Translations under genes and position numbers: made by a program
The notes under the pieces: model-generated
Told to the model about the DNA's origin: nothing
Databases searched by the model: none
The model's input: only the letters and a program-made list of their open reading frames with translations
Source: Nodosilinea sp. WJT8-NPBG4
GTDB lineage: Bacteria > Cyanobacteriota > Cyanobacteriia > Phormidesmidales > Phormidesmidaceae
Reading direction: 5' to 3'
Length of the DNA: 64,000 bases
Assembly (NCBI GenBank): GCA_019359285.1
Contig: JAHHHQ010000038.1
Span: 1-64,000 of the forward strand
Shown: positions 1-7,718 of the stretch, piece after piece
Position numbering within the stretch: the stretch's first letter is position 1
Layout of the letters: each line of letters starts with the position of its first letter

Positions 1-199
1 CGTTGTAGCGTCTCAAAAGTTTGTAGATCCGGTCACGGCTGTAGCTCGTTAGGGCTGATACGTCTGATGGAGAGCGGCCTTGAGCTAGAAACCAGATGAT
101 TTGGTAGTGGGAGCGCTCGATGCCCCCCTTGGATTCTCGGTAGCGACGCGCTAGCTCATCTACCGACAGATGCTCCACAACGTGTACTTGCTTAGGCAT
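1..199 (-). mobile_element. IS630-type transposase, N-terminal part, cut by window edge
   Basis: Reading leftward from an ATG at 199, the minus strand stays open to base 1 (about 66 codons). The peptide begins MPKQVHVVEHLSVDELARRY and continues with a helix-turn-helix segment ending near SRDRIYKLLRRYN. This is the layout of the DNA-binding N-terminus of IS630/Tc1-mariner type transposases, and the catalytic DDE part would lie outside the window. It sits about 30 bases downstream of a truncated thioesterase on the same strand, so the element probably inserted into that gene. It differs in sequence from the IS630 copy at 60.8-61.7 kb. Family assignment rests on pattern recognition of the HTH region only. 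Confidence 0.65.
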
Positions 200-227
200 T
201 GCACAGTCCTAATTGCAATCCCTCTAA

Positions 228-440
228 TTATGCTCCTCTAAGCGGATTCGATATAATGTTGGTTTCCACTAAAACGGGCGCAATTCCCTGTTTGAGCACT
301 TCATGGATTGGCATGCCAATGGCTTCTAGCAGCTTGAGACGGCCAATTTCCATCCAGTGAATATATACAGAATTATTCACATGGCCAGCGAAGTCAATTT
401 GGTAGGTATAAACCTCAAGATCAAAAAGAAGTTTGTGCAT
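228..440 (-). pseudogene. Truncated acyl-CoA thioesterase (hotdog fold, 4HBT type)
   Basis: The 70-residue product carries the N-terminal half of a 4-hydroxybenzoyl-CoA-thioesterase-like hotdog domain: an early Asp in YQIDFAGHVNN, where the catalytic Asp of the family lies, then YIHWMEIGRLKLLEAIG and VETNI. Family members are normally about 130-150 residues, so the C-terminal half is missing. The frame ends just before the partial IS630 transposase, consistent with insertional truncation. It is divergent from the TetR gene at 536 and the shared gap holds a palindromic operator, so it was probably the repressor's target. What remains is unlikely to be active. Confidence 0.7.
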
Positions 441-473
441 AGTCTGCGTTCAGCCAGAGAATAATCGATCTAA

Positions 474-516
474 GTCACCACTCAGTGACACGGTATCATG
501 GTCACCGAGTGGTGAC
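474..516. promoter_or_regulatory. TetR-type operator, inverted repeat
   Basis: Two 16-base arms, GTCACCACTCAGTGAC (474-489) and GTCACCGAGTGGTGAC (501-516), are reverse complements at 15 of 16 positions and are separated by 11 bases. Each arm is itself a near-palindrome (GTCAC...GTGAC), giving four GTCAC/GTGAC half-sites. It lies 20 bases before the TetR start at 536 and in the divergent gap to the thioesterase. That is the usual place for autoregulation plus control of the divergent gene. Binding is inferred. Confidence 0.7.
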
Positions 517-535
517 AAGCCAGTAAGAGGACTTC

Positions 536-1150
536 ATGGCGCGCGACAAAGAAGAAACTAAGGCTCGTATCTTGACCGCTGTTGGCAGGCTTTTGGCCGA
601 ATCTGGCTTTAAAAGTTTGGGGGTAAATGCGATCGCCCGCGAGGCCGGAGTCGATAAAGTCTTGATCTATCGCTATTTCGAAGGGCTACCGCGCTTGCTT
701 CAGTGTTTTGCCCAGGAGGGGGGCTACTGGCCCACAGTGGACGAATTGGTCGGCGATGAGTCTACGGTAAATGCCGAAACCTTGGCTGACTGGATGGCCT
801 ATCTACTGTCAAGATTCTCAGCCAATTTGCAGGAGCGCCCTATGACCCAAGAAATTCTGCGGTGGGAACTGCTAGAAGGCAATGAGCTAACCCGTGAACT
901 GGCCAACGTGCGCGACAAATTTGCCCTAGACAGCCTAAATTTCCTGGAGGACAAAGGCTCGTTTCCCCCAGACAAAGACATTCCAGCAATTAGCGCTGTT
1001 TTGGTGGCAGGGGTGGTCTATCTCATGCTGCGAACTAAATCTAGCAGCACGTTTATGGGTATCGACTTTAGCTCGCCTGCCGGCTGGCAGCGCATTCAAG
1101 TCGCCCTTGACTCAATTGTTCAATTAACGGTTGAAAACAACGCTAAGTAA
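536..1150 (+). CDS. TetR/AcrR family transcriptional regulator
   Basis: The 204-residue protein has the standard TetR N-terminal three-helix DNA-binding domain: TKARILTAVGRLLAESGF, then a recognition helix region around AIAREAGVDKVLIYRYF at about residues 33-50. A helical ligand-binding domain follows. The length is typical. TetR proteins are mostly repressors that release DNA on binding a small ligand. The inverted-repeat operator just upstream (474-516) points to autoregulation and control of the divergent, now truncated, thioesterase gene. The ligand cannot be predicted. With its likely target broken it may be an orphan regulator. Confidence 0.9.
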   Translation: MARDKEETKARILTAVGRLLAESGFKSLGVNAIAREAGVDKVLIYRYFEGLPRLLQCFAQEGGYWPTVDELVGDESTVNAETLADWMAYLLSRFSANLQERPMTQEILRWELLEGNELTRELANVRDKFALDSLNFLEDKGSFPPDKDIPAISAVLVAGVVYLMLRTKSSSTFMGIDFSSPAGWQRIQVALDSIVQLTVENNAK

Positions 1151-1195
1151 TCTTTAGCTGTGACTCTGCTCAGCCAACGATTACTTAGCGTTTGC
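1141..1195. terminator. Bidirectional terminator hairpin between tetR and map
   Basis: A perfect 12-base inverted repeat, CGCTAAGTAATC (1141-1152) and GATTACTTAGCG (1179-1190), has a 26-base loop and is followed by a short T run. The left arm includes the TetR stop codon. It lies between two convergent genes, so it may serve both. The loop is long for an intrinsic terminator. Confidence 0.5.
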
Positions 1196-1208
1196 ACGGC
1201 CGCGATCG

Positions 1209-2015
1209 CTAAGCCAGCACCTTAGCGGGCGAGAGCGTTAGCACATCAACGCCGTCTTTCGTGACGACAACGGTGTGCTCAAACTGGGCCGAGAGGGAGC
1301 GATCGACGGTAATTGCCGTCCAGCCGTCAACGAGCACCTCAGCCTCGTAGCTGCCAATGTTAATCATCGGCTCGATGGTAAACACCATGCCGGGGCGCAG
1401 CTTTTTGCCCTTGCCCTTTTCGCCATAGTGGGGAATTTGCGGTGCGGCGTGGAAAATGCGGTGAACGCCGTGGCCTACAAAGTCGCGCACCACCGAGAAG
1501 CCTTCGCCCTCAGCATATTCTTGAATAGCAGCGCCAATGTCGCCCACCCGAGCACTGGGCTTGACCGCGCGAATGCCGCGCCACATGGCTTCTTCGGTGA
1601 CTTCTACTAGGCGGCGGGCAATGGGGGAAGGCTCGCCCACAAAGAAAGTGCGAGAGGTATCACCGTGGTAGCCGTCCAGAATGGGGGTGACGTCGATATT
1701 GATGATGTCACCATCGCGCAGCACGTCTTCGCCGTTGGGAATGCCGTGGCAGATAACTTCGTTGATGCTGGTGCAGATCGAACGAGGGAAGGGCATCACC
1801 GTACCGGCATAGCCCAAGGGGGCACTTTTAGCGCCGTGCTTTTGGGTCCAGGTTTCGGCCAGGTCGTTGAGTTCTTGGGTGCTGACGCCGGGCTTGACGT
1901 GAGGTGTCAGGTAGTCGAGCAGCTGAGCGGCGAGTTGGCAGGCTTTGCGCATTTTCTCTAGCTCGCGGCTAGAAAGGAGAGTGATGACTTCGGAGGGTTG
2001 CTTTTGTTCTTCCAC
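1209..2015 (-). CDS. map: Type I methionine aminopeptidase
   Basis: This enzyme removes the initiator methionine from nascent proteins in the cytoplasm. The 268-residue product has all five metal ligands of the family: D108 (IINIDVTP), D119 (YHGDTSRTF), H182 (VGHGVH), E215 (FTIEPMIN) and E246 (QFEHTVVV). It also has the substrate-contacting H90 in ICHGIPNG. There is no N-terminal zinc-finger extension, so it is a short bacterial type. Downstream is the hairpin shared with tetR. Cyanobacteria usually carry several map paralogues, so this need not be the only copy. Confidence 0.96.
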   Translation of the reverse strand: MEEQKQPSEVITLLSSRELEKMRKACQLAAQLLDYLTPHVKPGVSTQELNDLAETWTQKHGAKSAPLGYAGTVMPFPRSICTSINEVICHGIPNGEDVLRDGDIINIDVTPILDGYHGDTSRTFFVGEPSPIARRLVEVTEEAMWRGIRAVKPSARVGDIGAAIQEYAEGEGFSVVRDFVGHGVHRIFHAAPQIPHYGEKGKGKKLRPGMVFTIEPMINIGSYEAEVLVDGWTAITVDRSLSAQFEHTVVVTKDGVDVLTLSPAKVLA

Positions 2016-2184
2016 GGTATCTTTGGCTCTGGGTGAATGGCTGGGGGGTGAGTGCCTTGGCTATAGAGTAGGCATTTTCTCGGCGATAGGAACATTGAGG
2101 GTCTAAACCGACCGCTCCTTCCCAGCAGTATTCCCTGGGTGATGATGCCAAAAATGCCATTCCGCTAGTATAGCAACCGACGTT

Positions 2185-2694
2185 CTACTGCTCATGGTTT
2201 GCTAAGGCCTTGCGCATCTTAATGCAGGCTATTTCTTGGCCAGAGGAAAGGCGATGCACCCCCCGTTTGATAACGTCAAAGCTCTGTTTACGATAAAAAC
2301 CCTCCGCATTAAGGGAGGCATCTGCCTGGAGATGTTTCAAGCCCATCACAATGGCCGCTTGCTCTAAAGCCACGAGCAAGTTAGCCCCGATACCACGACG
2401 ACCGTAGTCGGGATGCACATACAGCCCCTGCAACCGGCTGTAGCTGTCAATAAAGCCGAACCCAACGACTTGTTCATTGTGCTTTGCCACCATGATGCGG
2501 TGGTCGGAGTTCTCAATCCATCGCTGTTTAACCCGTGCGACGCGCTCGCTCGTAATGGGCCGCTGGGACCAATGGTCTAAAATCTCTTGAGAGTAGTAGG
2601 GGGCTGCTGCCTGGTGCACCGCCGCCGCGTGAATTTCAAGCAGGGCTTGGGCATCTTCAGGTTTTGCTGGCTCGATGGTAATGGGGCTATCCAT
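2185..2694 (-). CDS. GNAT family N-acetyltransferase
   Basis: The 169-residue single-domain protein has the GNAT fold signature: a beta-4 strand LQGLYVHPDYG followed by the acetyl-CoA pyrophosphate loop RRGIGANLL (Q/R-x-x-G-x-G/A). The downstream segment VMGLKHLQADASLNAEGFYR matches motif B, with the Tyr often used as a general acid. The substrate cannot be named; small-molecule or protein N-acetylation is typical. It lies about 46 bases downstream of the aldo/keto reductase on the same strand, so the two may be co-transcribed. Confidence 0.88.
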   Translation of the reverse strand: MDSPITIEPAKPEDAQALLEIHAAAVHQAAAPYYSQEILDHWSQRPITSERVARVKQRWIENSDHRIMVAKHNEQVVGFGFIDSYSRLQGLYVHPDYGRRGIGANLLVALEQAAIVMGLKHLQADASLNAEGFYRKQSFDVIKRGVHRLSSGQEIACIKMRKALANHEQ

Positions 2695-2740
2695 CGGTAC
2701 ACTCCCAAGGTATGGCGGTAAAGCGTTGCGTAATAAACTT

Positions 2741-3868
2741 TTAGTCGCCCCAGAGGCGACGACGGGCGGGGCCTTGGAGGCGATCGTGGGTGTCGCGCAG
2801 CAGGGTGGGAATATCTAGCTTTTCGGGGCAGCGGGGCAGGCAGTCGCCGCAGTCGGTGCAGCGGTTGGCCTTGCTTCCGGGGAACCAGTGGCCCGCGTTC
2901 TCGAACATGCGGTAGCGGTATTCGCCAAAGGCCTGCATGTCGTAGGCCACCGTCAGATTCCTGAGCCGCAGCACTTCTGGAATATTGATGGCTTCGGGGC
3001 AGGGCAGACAGTCGTAGCACTGGGCACAGCGATCGCTCCCCAAAGCAACAGACTCCTGCGCTGAAAGCCGTTCCAGGGCGGCGAACTCTGCGGCGGTGAG
3101 AGGCTGGGTGCGATCGCCCAAGCCTTCTAGCGCTGCAAGTTCCGCGGGTATGGCAGGGCCGGTGCTGAGGGTGGTGATGCGCGGGTCGGTCAGCAGCCAG
3201 CGATAGGTCAACTCCAGCGGGGTAAACGGCGCGCAGAGTTCCTCTAGCTGGGCGGGCGGAGTGTAGAGCATGCCGCCCTTGTCGCCAGGGGAAATGATGA
3301 AGATGCCCATGTCTTGCTCGGTAGCCAGGTCGAGGATAGGGGCGTGGCGCTGAAAGAAATAGTAGTAGTGCAGGTTGACGAAATCGAACTGGTCGCTGGC
3401 GATCGCCCCCTCAATCACCTCCCGACTGCCGTGGGTCGAAAACCCCACGTGACCAATGCGGCCCTCGGCCTGAAACCGTCGCACTGCCGCCATGCAGCCC
3501 CCAGCGTCGCTCACCCAGGCCAAGTGCTTAGGGGTGTTGATGCCGTGGATGGCGAGACAGTGGATCTGGTTTAAACCCAGCCGTTCTAGGGATTCCTCAA
3601 TGCGCTGAGACATCGTTGCGGCATCGGGCTGGGGCGTAATTTTGGTGGTGATTACCAACTTGTCTGGCACCGCTGCCGTTTTGAGAAAAGCCCCCAACCA
3701 GCGCTCGCTAGTGCCATAGCCCTGGGCGGTCTCGATGTGATTGATGCCCAGCGCCAGCCCAGCGGTCAGAGTGTCGCGAAACACCTTTTCAGATTCCAGG
3801 GCGCGCATGGTGCCTAAAGACAGCACCGAGAGCGATAGATTGGTGCGACCAAACCGCCGATAGTCCAT
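2741..3868 (-). CDS. Aldo/keto reductase with C-terminal ferredoxin-type Fe-S clusters
   Basis: The 375-residue protein has an NADPH-dependent aldo/keto reductase barrel at about residues 1-280 (start MDYRRFGRTNLSLSVLSLG; HIETAQGYGTSE; VITTKI; LAIHGIN). Two Cys clusters follow: CAQCYDCLPCP and CTDCGDCLPRCP, typical of 4Fe-4S binding. In the active-site segment the usual Asp is Glu (ETAQGYG); the Lys and His appear present. Fused AKR/ferredoxin proteins are common in cyanobacteria and are thought to link carbonyl reduction to Fe-S electron transfer, but the substrate is unknown. The GNAT gene follows on the same strand. Confidence 0.92.
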   Translation of the reverse strand: MDYRRFGRTNLSLSVLSLGTMRALESEKVFRDTLTAGLALGINHIETAQGYGTSERWLGAFLKTAAVPDKLVITTKITPQPDAATMSQRIEESLERLGLNQIHCLAIHGINTPKHLAWVSDAGGCMAAVRRFQAEGRIGHVGFSTHGSREVIEGAIASDQFDFVNLHYYYFFQRHAPILDLATEQDMGIFIISPGDKGGMLYTPPAQLEELCAPFTPLELTYRWLLTDPRITTLSTGPAIPAELAALEGLGDRTQPLTAAEFAALERLSAQESVALGSDRCAQCYDCLPCPEAINIPEVLRLRNLTVAYDMQAFGEYRYRMFENAGHWFPGSKANRCTDCGDCLPRCPEKLDIPTLLRDTHDRLQGPARRRLWGD

Positions 3869-3884
3869 AGTTGGGAAGGTTTAA

Positions 3885-3958
3885 GGGTGCAGGGTATAGA
3901 GTTTAAGGGATGGCCACAACCCTGAACCTTGTACCTTATACCCTAAACCCCATGCCCT
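3885..3958. repeat. Dispersed GGGTGCAGGGT / ACCCTGTACC-type repeat, copy 1
   Basis: Between the aldo/keto reductase and the DUF151 gene lies a low-complexity stretch with GGGTGCAGGGTATAGAG on one side and CTTGTACCTTATACCC on the other, forming an imperfect hairpin. A related stretch lies at 21692-21760. Such repeats are common between cyanobacterial genes. It overlaps the 3' end of the DUF151 gene by two bases. Confidence 0.6.
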
Positions 3959-4481
3959 ACGAGTCAGAACTTTCGAGGGTGTCGTTGCTAGTAGAGGACT
4001 TGCCCCGGTGGGTGAAGTCGGAGGGGTTGATATTGGCCAAGAAAGCCTGGAATGCCTTCTTCTCGGCCTCATCGGCATCGGTATCGACGGGGATGGAGGC
4101 TTCGGCGACGACTTCTTCCATCACCCAGATGGGAGCATCAAGGCGCAGGGCGATCGCGATCGCATCGCTGGGGCGAGAGTCTAGCTCACGGCGAATCTCG
4201 CCCTTGGAGAGGGTGAGCAGGGCAAAGTAGGTGTTGTCTTGCAGAGAGTGGATGACCACGCGCTCTAGGGTCATATCCCACTCGTCGAGCAGGTTGACAA
4301 ACAGGTCATGGGTGAGGGGACGGGGGGCGGGCTGGTTTTCAAGCACCGCGATAATGGAATTGGCCTGCTCGCGGCTGATGTAGATTGGAACCTGACGGCG
4401 ATCGGTGGTGTCTCGCAGCAAGATTACCGGAGTTCGCGACATCGCATCTAGGGCAATCCCGGCGACTCTCATTTCAATCAT
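3957..4481 (-). CDS. Bifunctional nuclease family protein (DUF151)
   Basis: The 174-residue protein matches the DUF151/bifunctional nuclease family: MIEMRVAGIALDAMSRTPVI, then LRDTTDRRQVPIYISREQA and the conserved block SRPSDAIAIALRLDAPIWV. Characterised plant and archaeal relatives have RNase/DNase activity, but the role in cyanobacteria is not established. The C-terminal 40 residues are acidic and low in complexity. It is divergent from riboflavin synthase, separated by 307 bases. Confidence 0.9.
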   Translation of the reverse strand: MIEMRVAGIALDAMSRTPVILLRDTTDRRQVPIYISREQANSIIAVLENQPAPRPLTHDLFVNLLDEWDMTLERVVIHSLQDNTYFALLTLSKGEIRRELDSRPSDAIAIALRLDAPIWVMEEVVAEASIPVDTDADEAEKKAFQAFLANINPSDFTHRGKSSTSNDTLESSDS

Positions 4482-4788
4482 TGGTTTGGCCTCTTGGATC
4501 CGTTGATTGGCGTGCTCTAGGTTTGTTCGTCAGCCTGGAACCGATACTATTACCAGTGTACTGGGCTGTTCGCGTACCGGGCGATTCGTATAGATGGCAG
4601 GCCAAAGGTTGCAAAATGTGGCGATTCTAAAGCGGTTTGGGCGGGGGTGCCCCTCTAGTCTACCTAAGCTTTTCTATCAGCAGATGGAATACGGGATACC
4701 CTAAAGAAAAAAATTATTGTTTAAGTATGCCCTGATCAGGCCCTAGGTGGGTCGCAGTTTCCCTGAGAATTTTCTTAAGGTTACAGCT
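4482..4788. other. Intergenic region between DUF151 and riboflavin synthase
   Basis: This is the 307-base divergent promoter region. I looked for an FMN (RFN) riboswitch ahead of the riboflavin gene and did not see the conserved core. An AT-rich stretch near 4706-4723 could hold a promoter. AAGG at 4777-4780 sits at ribosome-binding distance from the start at 4789. Confidence 0.5.
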
Positions 4789-5448
4789 ATGTTTACCGGA
4801 CTGATTCAAGCGACGGGTACGCTCTTTCACAAGGGCGATACCCAGGTCTACCTGCGCTGGGAGCCAAACCCACTGCCCGGCTCCCTCACCGACGTAGAAC
4901 TGGGGGATAGCATCGCAGTGGATGGCATTTGCCTGACGGTAGAAACCATTTTGCCCGATGGCTTCGTGGCGGCGGTTTCGCCGGAAACCCTCGATCGCAC
5001 CTCTTTGGGCAACCTCCCCGATGGCAGCCGAGTCAACCTGGAGTCGTCGCTGCGGGTGGGCAGCAAAATTGGCGGCCACTTTGTCACTGGCCACATCGAC
5101 GGGCAGGGCCATCTAGAAGCGGCGATCGAAACTGACAATGCCTGGAAGCTCAGTTTTACCGTGGGCGATCGCCGGGTGGCCCGCTACATCGTGCCCAAGG
5201 GCAGCGTTGCAGTGAATGGCATTAGCCTGACGGTGGCCGACTGTAGCCCCAGCGGCAACTGGTTTGCCGTGGCGGTGATCCCCGTGACTTACCACGAGAC
5301 CACTCTGCAACACCTGCGCCCCGGCCAGGCAGTGAACCTGGAGGGCGACGTGCTGGGCAAGTATGTAGAGAAGTTTATGGGGAGCACAGGGGATGCTCCA
5401 ACCGGCGGTAATGTCTCTTTGGAATTTTTGTCGGAACACGGGTATTGA
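4789..5448 (+). CDS. ribE: Riboflavin synthase, alpha chain
   Basis: The enzyme dismutates two 6,7-dimethyl-8-ribityllumazine molecules to riboflavin plus a pyrimidine. The 219-residue product contains the two lumazine-binding repeats of the family: MFTGLIQATG...GDSIAVDGICLTV...SRVNLESSLRVG...GGHFVTGHIDG, then a second half with GSVAVNGISLTV...PVTYHETTLQ...VNLEGDVLGKYVEK. I place the start at 4789 because MFTGLIQ is the family's N-terminus and AAGG lies upstream. An in-frame ATG at 4747 would add 14 non-conserved residues. The C-terminus carries a short extra tail. Confidence 0.96.
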   Translation: MFTGLIQATGTLFHKGDTQVYLRWEPNPLPGSLTDVELGDSIAVDGICLTVETILPDGFVAAVSPETLDRTSLGNLPDGSRVNLESSLRVGSKIGGHFVTGHIDGQGHLEAAIETDNAWKLSFTVGDRRVARYIVPKGSVAVNGISLTVADCSPSGNWFAVAVIPVTYHETTLQHLRPGQAVNLEGDVLGKYVEKFMGSTGDAPTGGNVSLEFLSEHGY

Positions 5449-5459
5449 TCGCTTCAAAA

Positions 5460-5906
5460 TCAGCCTGCAACCACATCCGATATCAACACAACGTTCAAGC
5501 ATGCGACAGTTTTGAACCGCTGATCGTTAGTTAGGAAAGTGGTGCATTGGCTAGCTAGAGCTGTCGCGGCGTGAATAGCATCTGGCAATTTGAGTTTTGT
5601 GGTTGCTCGGACTTGGGCGGCATCAATTAGCAGCTCTCGTCTGATGGGTACAACCGTTAGATGAGGGGCGTTAGCAATTGCTCGTTGGTAAAGGTCTAGC
5701 TGCTGTTGATTGCCTGTTTGAAAGGGTTGTACCAGAGTCTCTGCCAAGGTCAGCTCGCTGGTGATGCCTCTTAGTGCCCCCTGATCGATCTGGCTGAGTA
5801 ACTCGGTAAGGGACGGGGCATAGGCCGGAAAGCCTTCTAGGGCATAGATCCAGATATTGGTATCGAGGTAACAGAGATCGCCCTGGATAGTCTCTAGTAG
5901 GCCCAC
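5460..5906 (-). CDS. PIN-domain ribonuclease toxin (VapC-like)
   Basis: The 148-residue product has the four acidic PIN positions: D in YLDTNIWIYALEG near residue 15, E in SELTLAETL, D in LKLPDAIHAATAL and D in FLTNDQRF. VapC toxins are Mg-dependent RNases that cut tRNA or rRNA. The start overlaps the end of the upstream 86-residue partner by 13 bases, the normal antitoxin-toxin order. The gene is convergent with ribE with only 11 bases between them. Confidence 0.88.
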   Translation of the reverse strand: MGLLETIQGDLCYLDTNIWIYALEGFPAYAPSLTELLSQIDQGALRGITSELTLAETLVQPFQTGNQQQLDLYQRAIANAPHLTVVPIRRELLIDAAQVRATTKLKLPDAIHAATALASQCTTFLTNDQRFKTVACLNVVLISDVVAG

Positions 5907-6154
5907 GAATCTCGCTCCCGGCGGACAAAAGCGTCTACGTCTTCTGGGCTCTCAAAGCTGCCGGGGGCGGCACCGACTAAGTTAGCTAGTCCATCTCCTG
6001 GATCCGAAGCTTCTGGAATCTCTAGAGTTTCTTTAGCCCAGTGCATGAGGGTTTCCCAAGCGGCCATGGTGAGCTGAGCAGCGATCCGATTGCCATCGGC
6101 ATCGACGACAAAGTTAACTGTTTTTAGAGCCTGGATTGCTTCAGTTTTGGTCAT
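5894..6154 (-). CDS. Putative VapB-like antitoxin
   Basis: This 86-residue acidic protein begins MTKTEAIQALKTVNFVVDAD and is immediately upstream of, and overlapping, a PIN-domain toxin gene. Small size, gene order and overlap make it the likely cognate antitoxin. I do not see a clear AbrB or RHH DNA-binding motif. The middle (DADGNRIAAQLTMAAWETLM) resembles small cyanobacterial antitoxins paired with PIN proteins. Autoregulation of the pair is expected but not visible in sequence. Confidence 0.65.
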   Translation of the reverse strand: MTKTEAIQALKTVNFVVDADGNRIAAQLTMAAWETLMHWAKETLEIPEASDPGDGLANLVGAAPGSFESPEDVDAFVRRERDSWAY

Positions 6155-6297
6155 AGATTAACCTCTTTAGCGGCTTCTAAATCTAGTTGTAGCTGATCTT
6201 TTTCCTGGTTCCGGTACTTTGTCTCACGCTATTCCTCCTCAAAACCAACCTACGTATCTCAAGGGGGGGAGCCCAGCACTTTCCATGCTTGCCTCCT

Positions 6298-6340
6298 GGC
6301 TGATGCCGGGGCGAGGGCTAAATCCACCCCGGCATCAGCC
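6298..6340. terminator. Strong hairpin spanning the glycosyltransferase stop codon
   Basis: GGCTGATGCCGGGG (6298-6311) and CCCCGGCATCAGCC (6327-6340) form a perfect 14-base stem with a 15-base loop. The stop codon of the minus-strand glycosyltransferase lies in the loop (6318-6320). No T run follows on either strand, so it may be an RNA-stabilising or factor-dependent end rather than a classic intrinsic terminator. Confidence 0.5.
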
Positions 6341-7718
6341 AGCGGCGGTGGAGCGATTCTAGCGAGAGGGGAAGGCCCAGGTAGAGGGGGAGCCAGAACA
6401 GAAAGCTGAGGGCGATCGCCCCCAGCAGCACCAGGGCCAGCGGGCGATCGCGAGGGTGCTGCCACCACTGCGATATCAGCCAGGCCAGCCCCAAAGTGCT
6501 CAATGCCGCCATCCCCATGGCGTGGTACAGAAACGTGCAGCGGCTCACCAGTGCCCAGGGTAGCCAGTTGGTGAGGTAGTTCAGCAGAATAAACGGCACC
6601 ACGGCACCGCTTGGCGACCCAGCCCAACGACTTTCACCCGTCACTTGCCGACTCAGCCAGCCCAGCCCCAGAGCTAAGACCGCCGCCGTCCCCAGCCACC
6701 ACAGCACTGGGTTGCCCATGGCGTGAATGGTCGTGGCTATGCCGTCGGTGCGTTCGTAAAAGTAGGCGATCGGGCGCACCATCACCGGCCAGCTGTGCCA
6801 AGACGAGCAGTAATCGTGGCCCGCCCCCGCGCCAATTGATTGGTGGGTAGACCAAAGTTGGCGGTGAATGCTCACCAACGATTCACCCGTCAGCACCAGA
6901 TGGGGCAGCCACAGCAGCAGGTAGGTGGCCAAGGGAATCACGCCCAGGTAGGCCACCTGTCTACGCCAGGGTTTGACCCTCATCCCCCAACCCCTTCTCC
7001 CTGAGGGAGAAGGGGCGCCAGAGGAAACTTCAAAGTCCCTCTCCCTCGGGGAGAGGGATTTAGGGAGAGGGTGTTCCCCGTAGATTGTGAGAACTTCCCA
7101 CAGCAGCAGGCCTAGCCACAGTCCTGCCCAGTTCCACTTCACGCTGACGGCTGCCCCCAGGGCGATGCCGGCTGCCCAACGCCAGCGCGAGGGATGCTCA
7201 GCCAGCCCCGCCCTGACCCAAGCCCACTGCCCCAGCAGCCCCAGGGCCAGCCCATAAATATTGATCAACGCCAGGCGCGACTCCACCAGCGTCAGCCCTT
7301 CCATCGTCATCAACAGTCCGGCCAGGAGGGTGAAGGTGCGACGGCGCTGGGGTGGGTATCCATGGCTGAGGGAAAAGGCCAGAGCCGCCAACAGTACCGG
7401 AATTGTTGCGCCCACGATCGCATTTAGCCAGCGAAAGGCGAGGGGACTGACCAAAATGCCCTCGACCTCCACCGTGGGCCAACCTAGCCAAGCAGCGGGC
7501 CACTGACCAAACCAAATGCCCAGGGCGATCAGGTATTTGGCTAAAGGCGGGTGCGCATCGAAGCTTGGCGTTCCCTGGAGATAGTCGAGGGCGAAGGGAA
7601 CGTAGTAGACCTCGTCAAAGACTAGCCCGTGAATGCGGCCCAGGTCAGCCAGGCGAAGGCTGAGGGCGATCGCCCCCAACCCCAGCATCCAACCCCAGAG
7701 AGGCACCCGACGAATCAC
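6318..7718 (-). CDS. Phospholipid-carrier-dependent glycosyltransferase (PMT/GT39-like)
   Basis: This polytopic membrane protein of about 466 residues carries the PMT-family entry motif: an N-terminal TM segment, then LVFDEVYYVPFALDY with the conserved acidic pair, then FDAHPPLAKYLIALG. Such enzymes move a sugar from a lipid carrier to proteins or glycans at the membrane. I choose the GTG at 7718 because it overlaps the upstream GST stop in TAGTG. The ATG at 7802 would lie 84 bases inside the GST gene. A GGGGATGAGG-type dispersed repeat (6977-7073) is inserted in frame and encodes a proline/serine/arginine-rich loop. The stop codon lies in a strong hairpin. Confidence 0.85.
   Translation of the reverse strand: MIRRVPLWGWMLGLGAIALSLRLADLGRIHGLVFDEVYYVPFALDYLQGTPSFDAHPPLAKYLIALGIWFGQWPAAWLGWPTVEVEGILVSPLAFRWLNAIVGATIPVLLAALAFSLSHGYPPQRRRTFTLLAGLLMTMEGLTLVESRLALINIYGLALGLLGQWAWVRAGLAEHPSRWRWAAGIALGAAVSVKWNWAGLWLGLLLWEVLTIYGEHPLPKSLSPRERDFEVSSGAPSPSGRRGWGMRVKPWRRQVAYLGVIPLATYLLLWLPHLVLTGESLVSIHRQLWSTHQSIGAGAGHDYCSSWHSWPVMVRPIAYFYERTDGIATTIHAMGNPVLWWLGTAAVLALGLGWLSRQVTGESRWAGSPSGAVVPFILLNYLTNWLPWALVSRCTFLYHAMGMAALSTLGLAWLISQWWQHPRDRPLALVLLGAIALSFLFWLPLYLGLPLSLESLHRRWLMPGWI
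6977..7073. repeat. GGGGATGAGG-type dispersed repeat inside the glycosyltransferase gene
   Basis: The 97-base stretch contains CCCTCATCCCCCAACCCC and two hairpin arms: CCTTCTCCCTGAGGGAGAAGG-type and CCCTCTCCCTCGGGGAGAGGG-type. It resembles repeats found between cyanobacterial genes. A related copy in the opposite orientation lies at 56985-57083. Here it is inside the coding frame without breaking it, adding roughly 32 codons (LPKSLSPRERDFEVSSG and following). Confidence 0.75.

Noticed and set aside
1275..1961. Plus-strand frames opposite map
   Set aside because: They are antisense to a well-supported enzyme gene with all metal ligands.
4482..4788. FMN riboswitch ahead of riboflavin synthase
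   Set aside because: The conserved RFN core segments are not visible in this gap.
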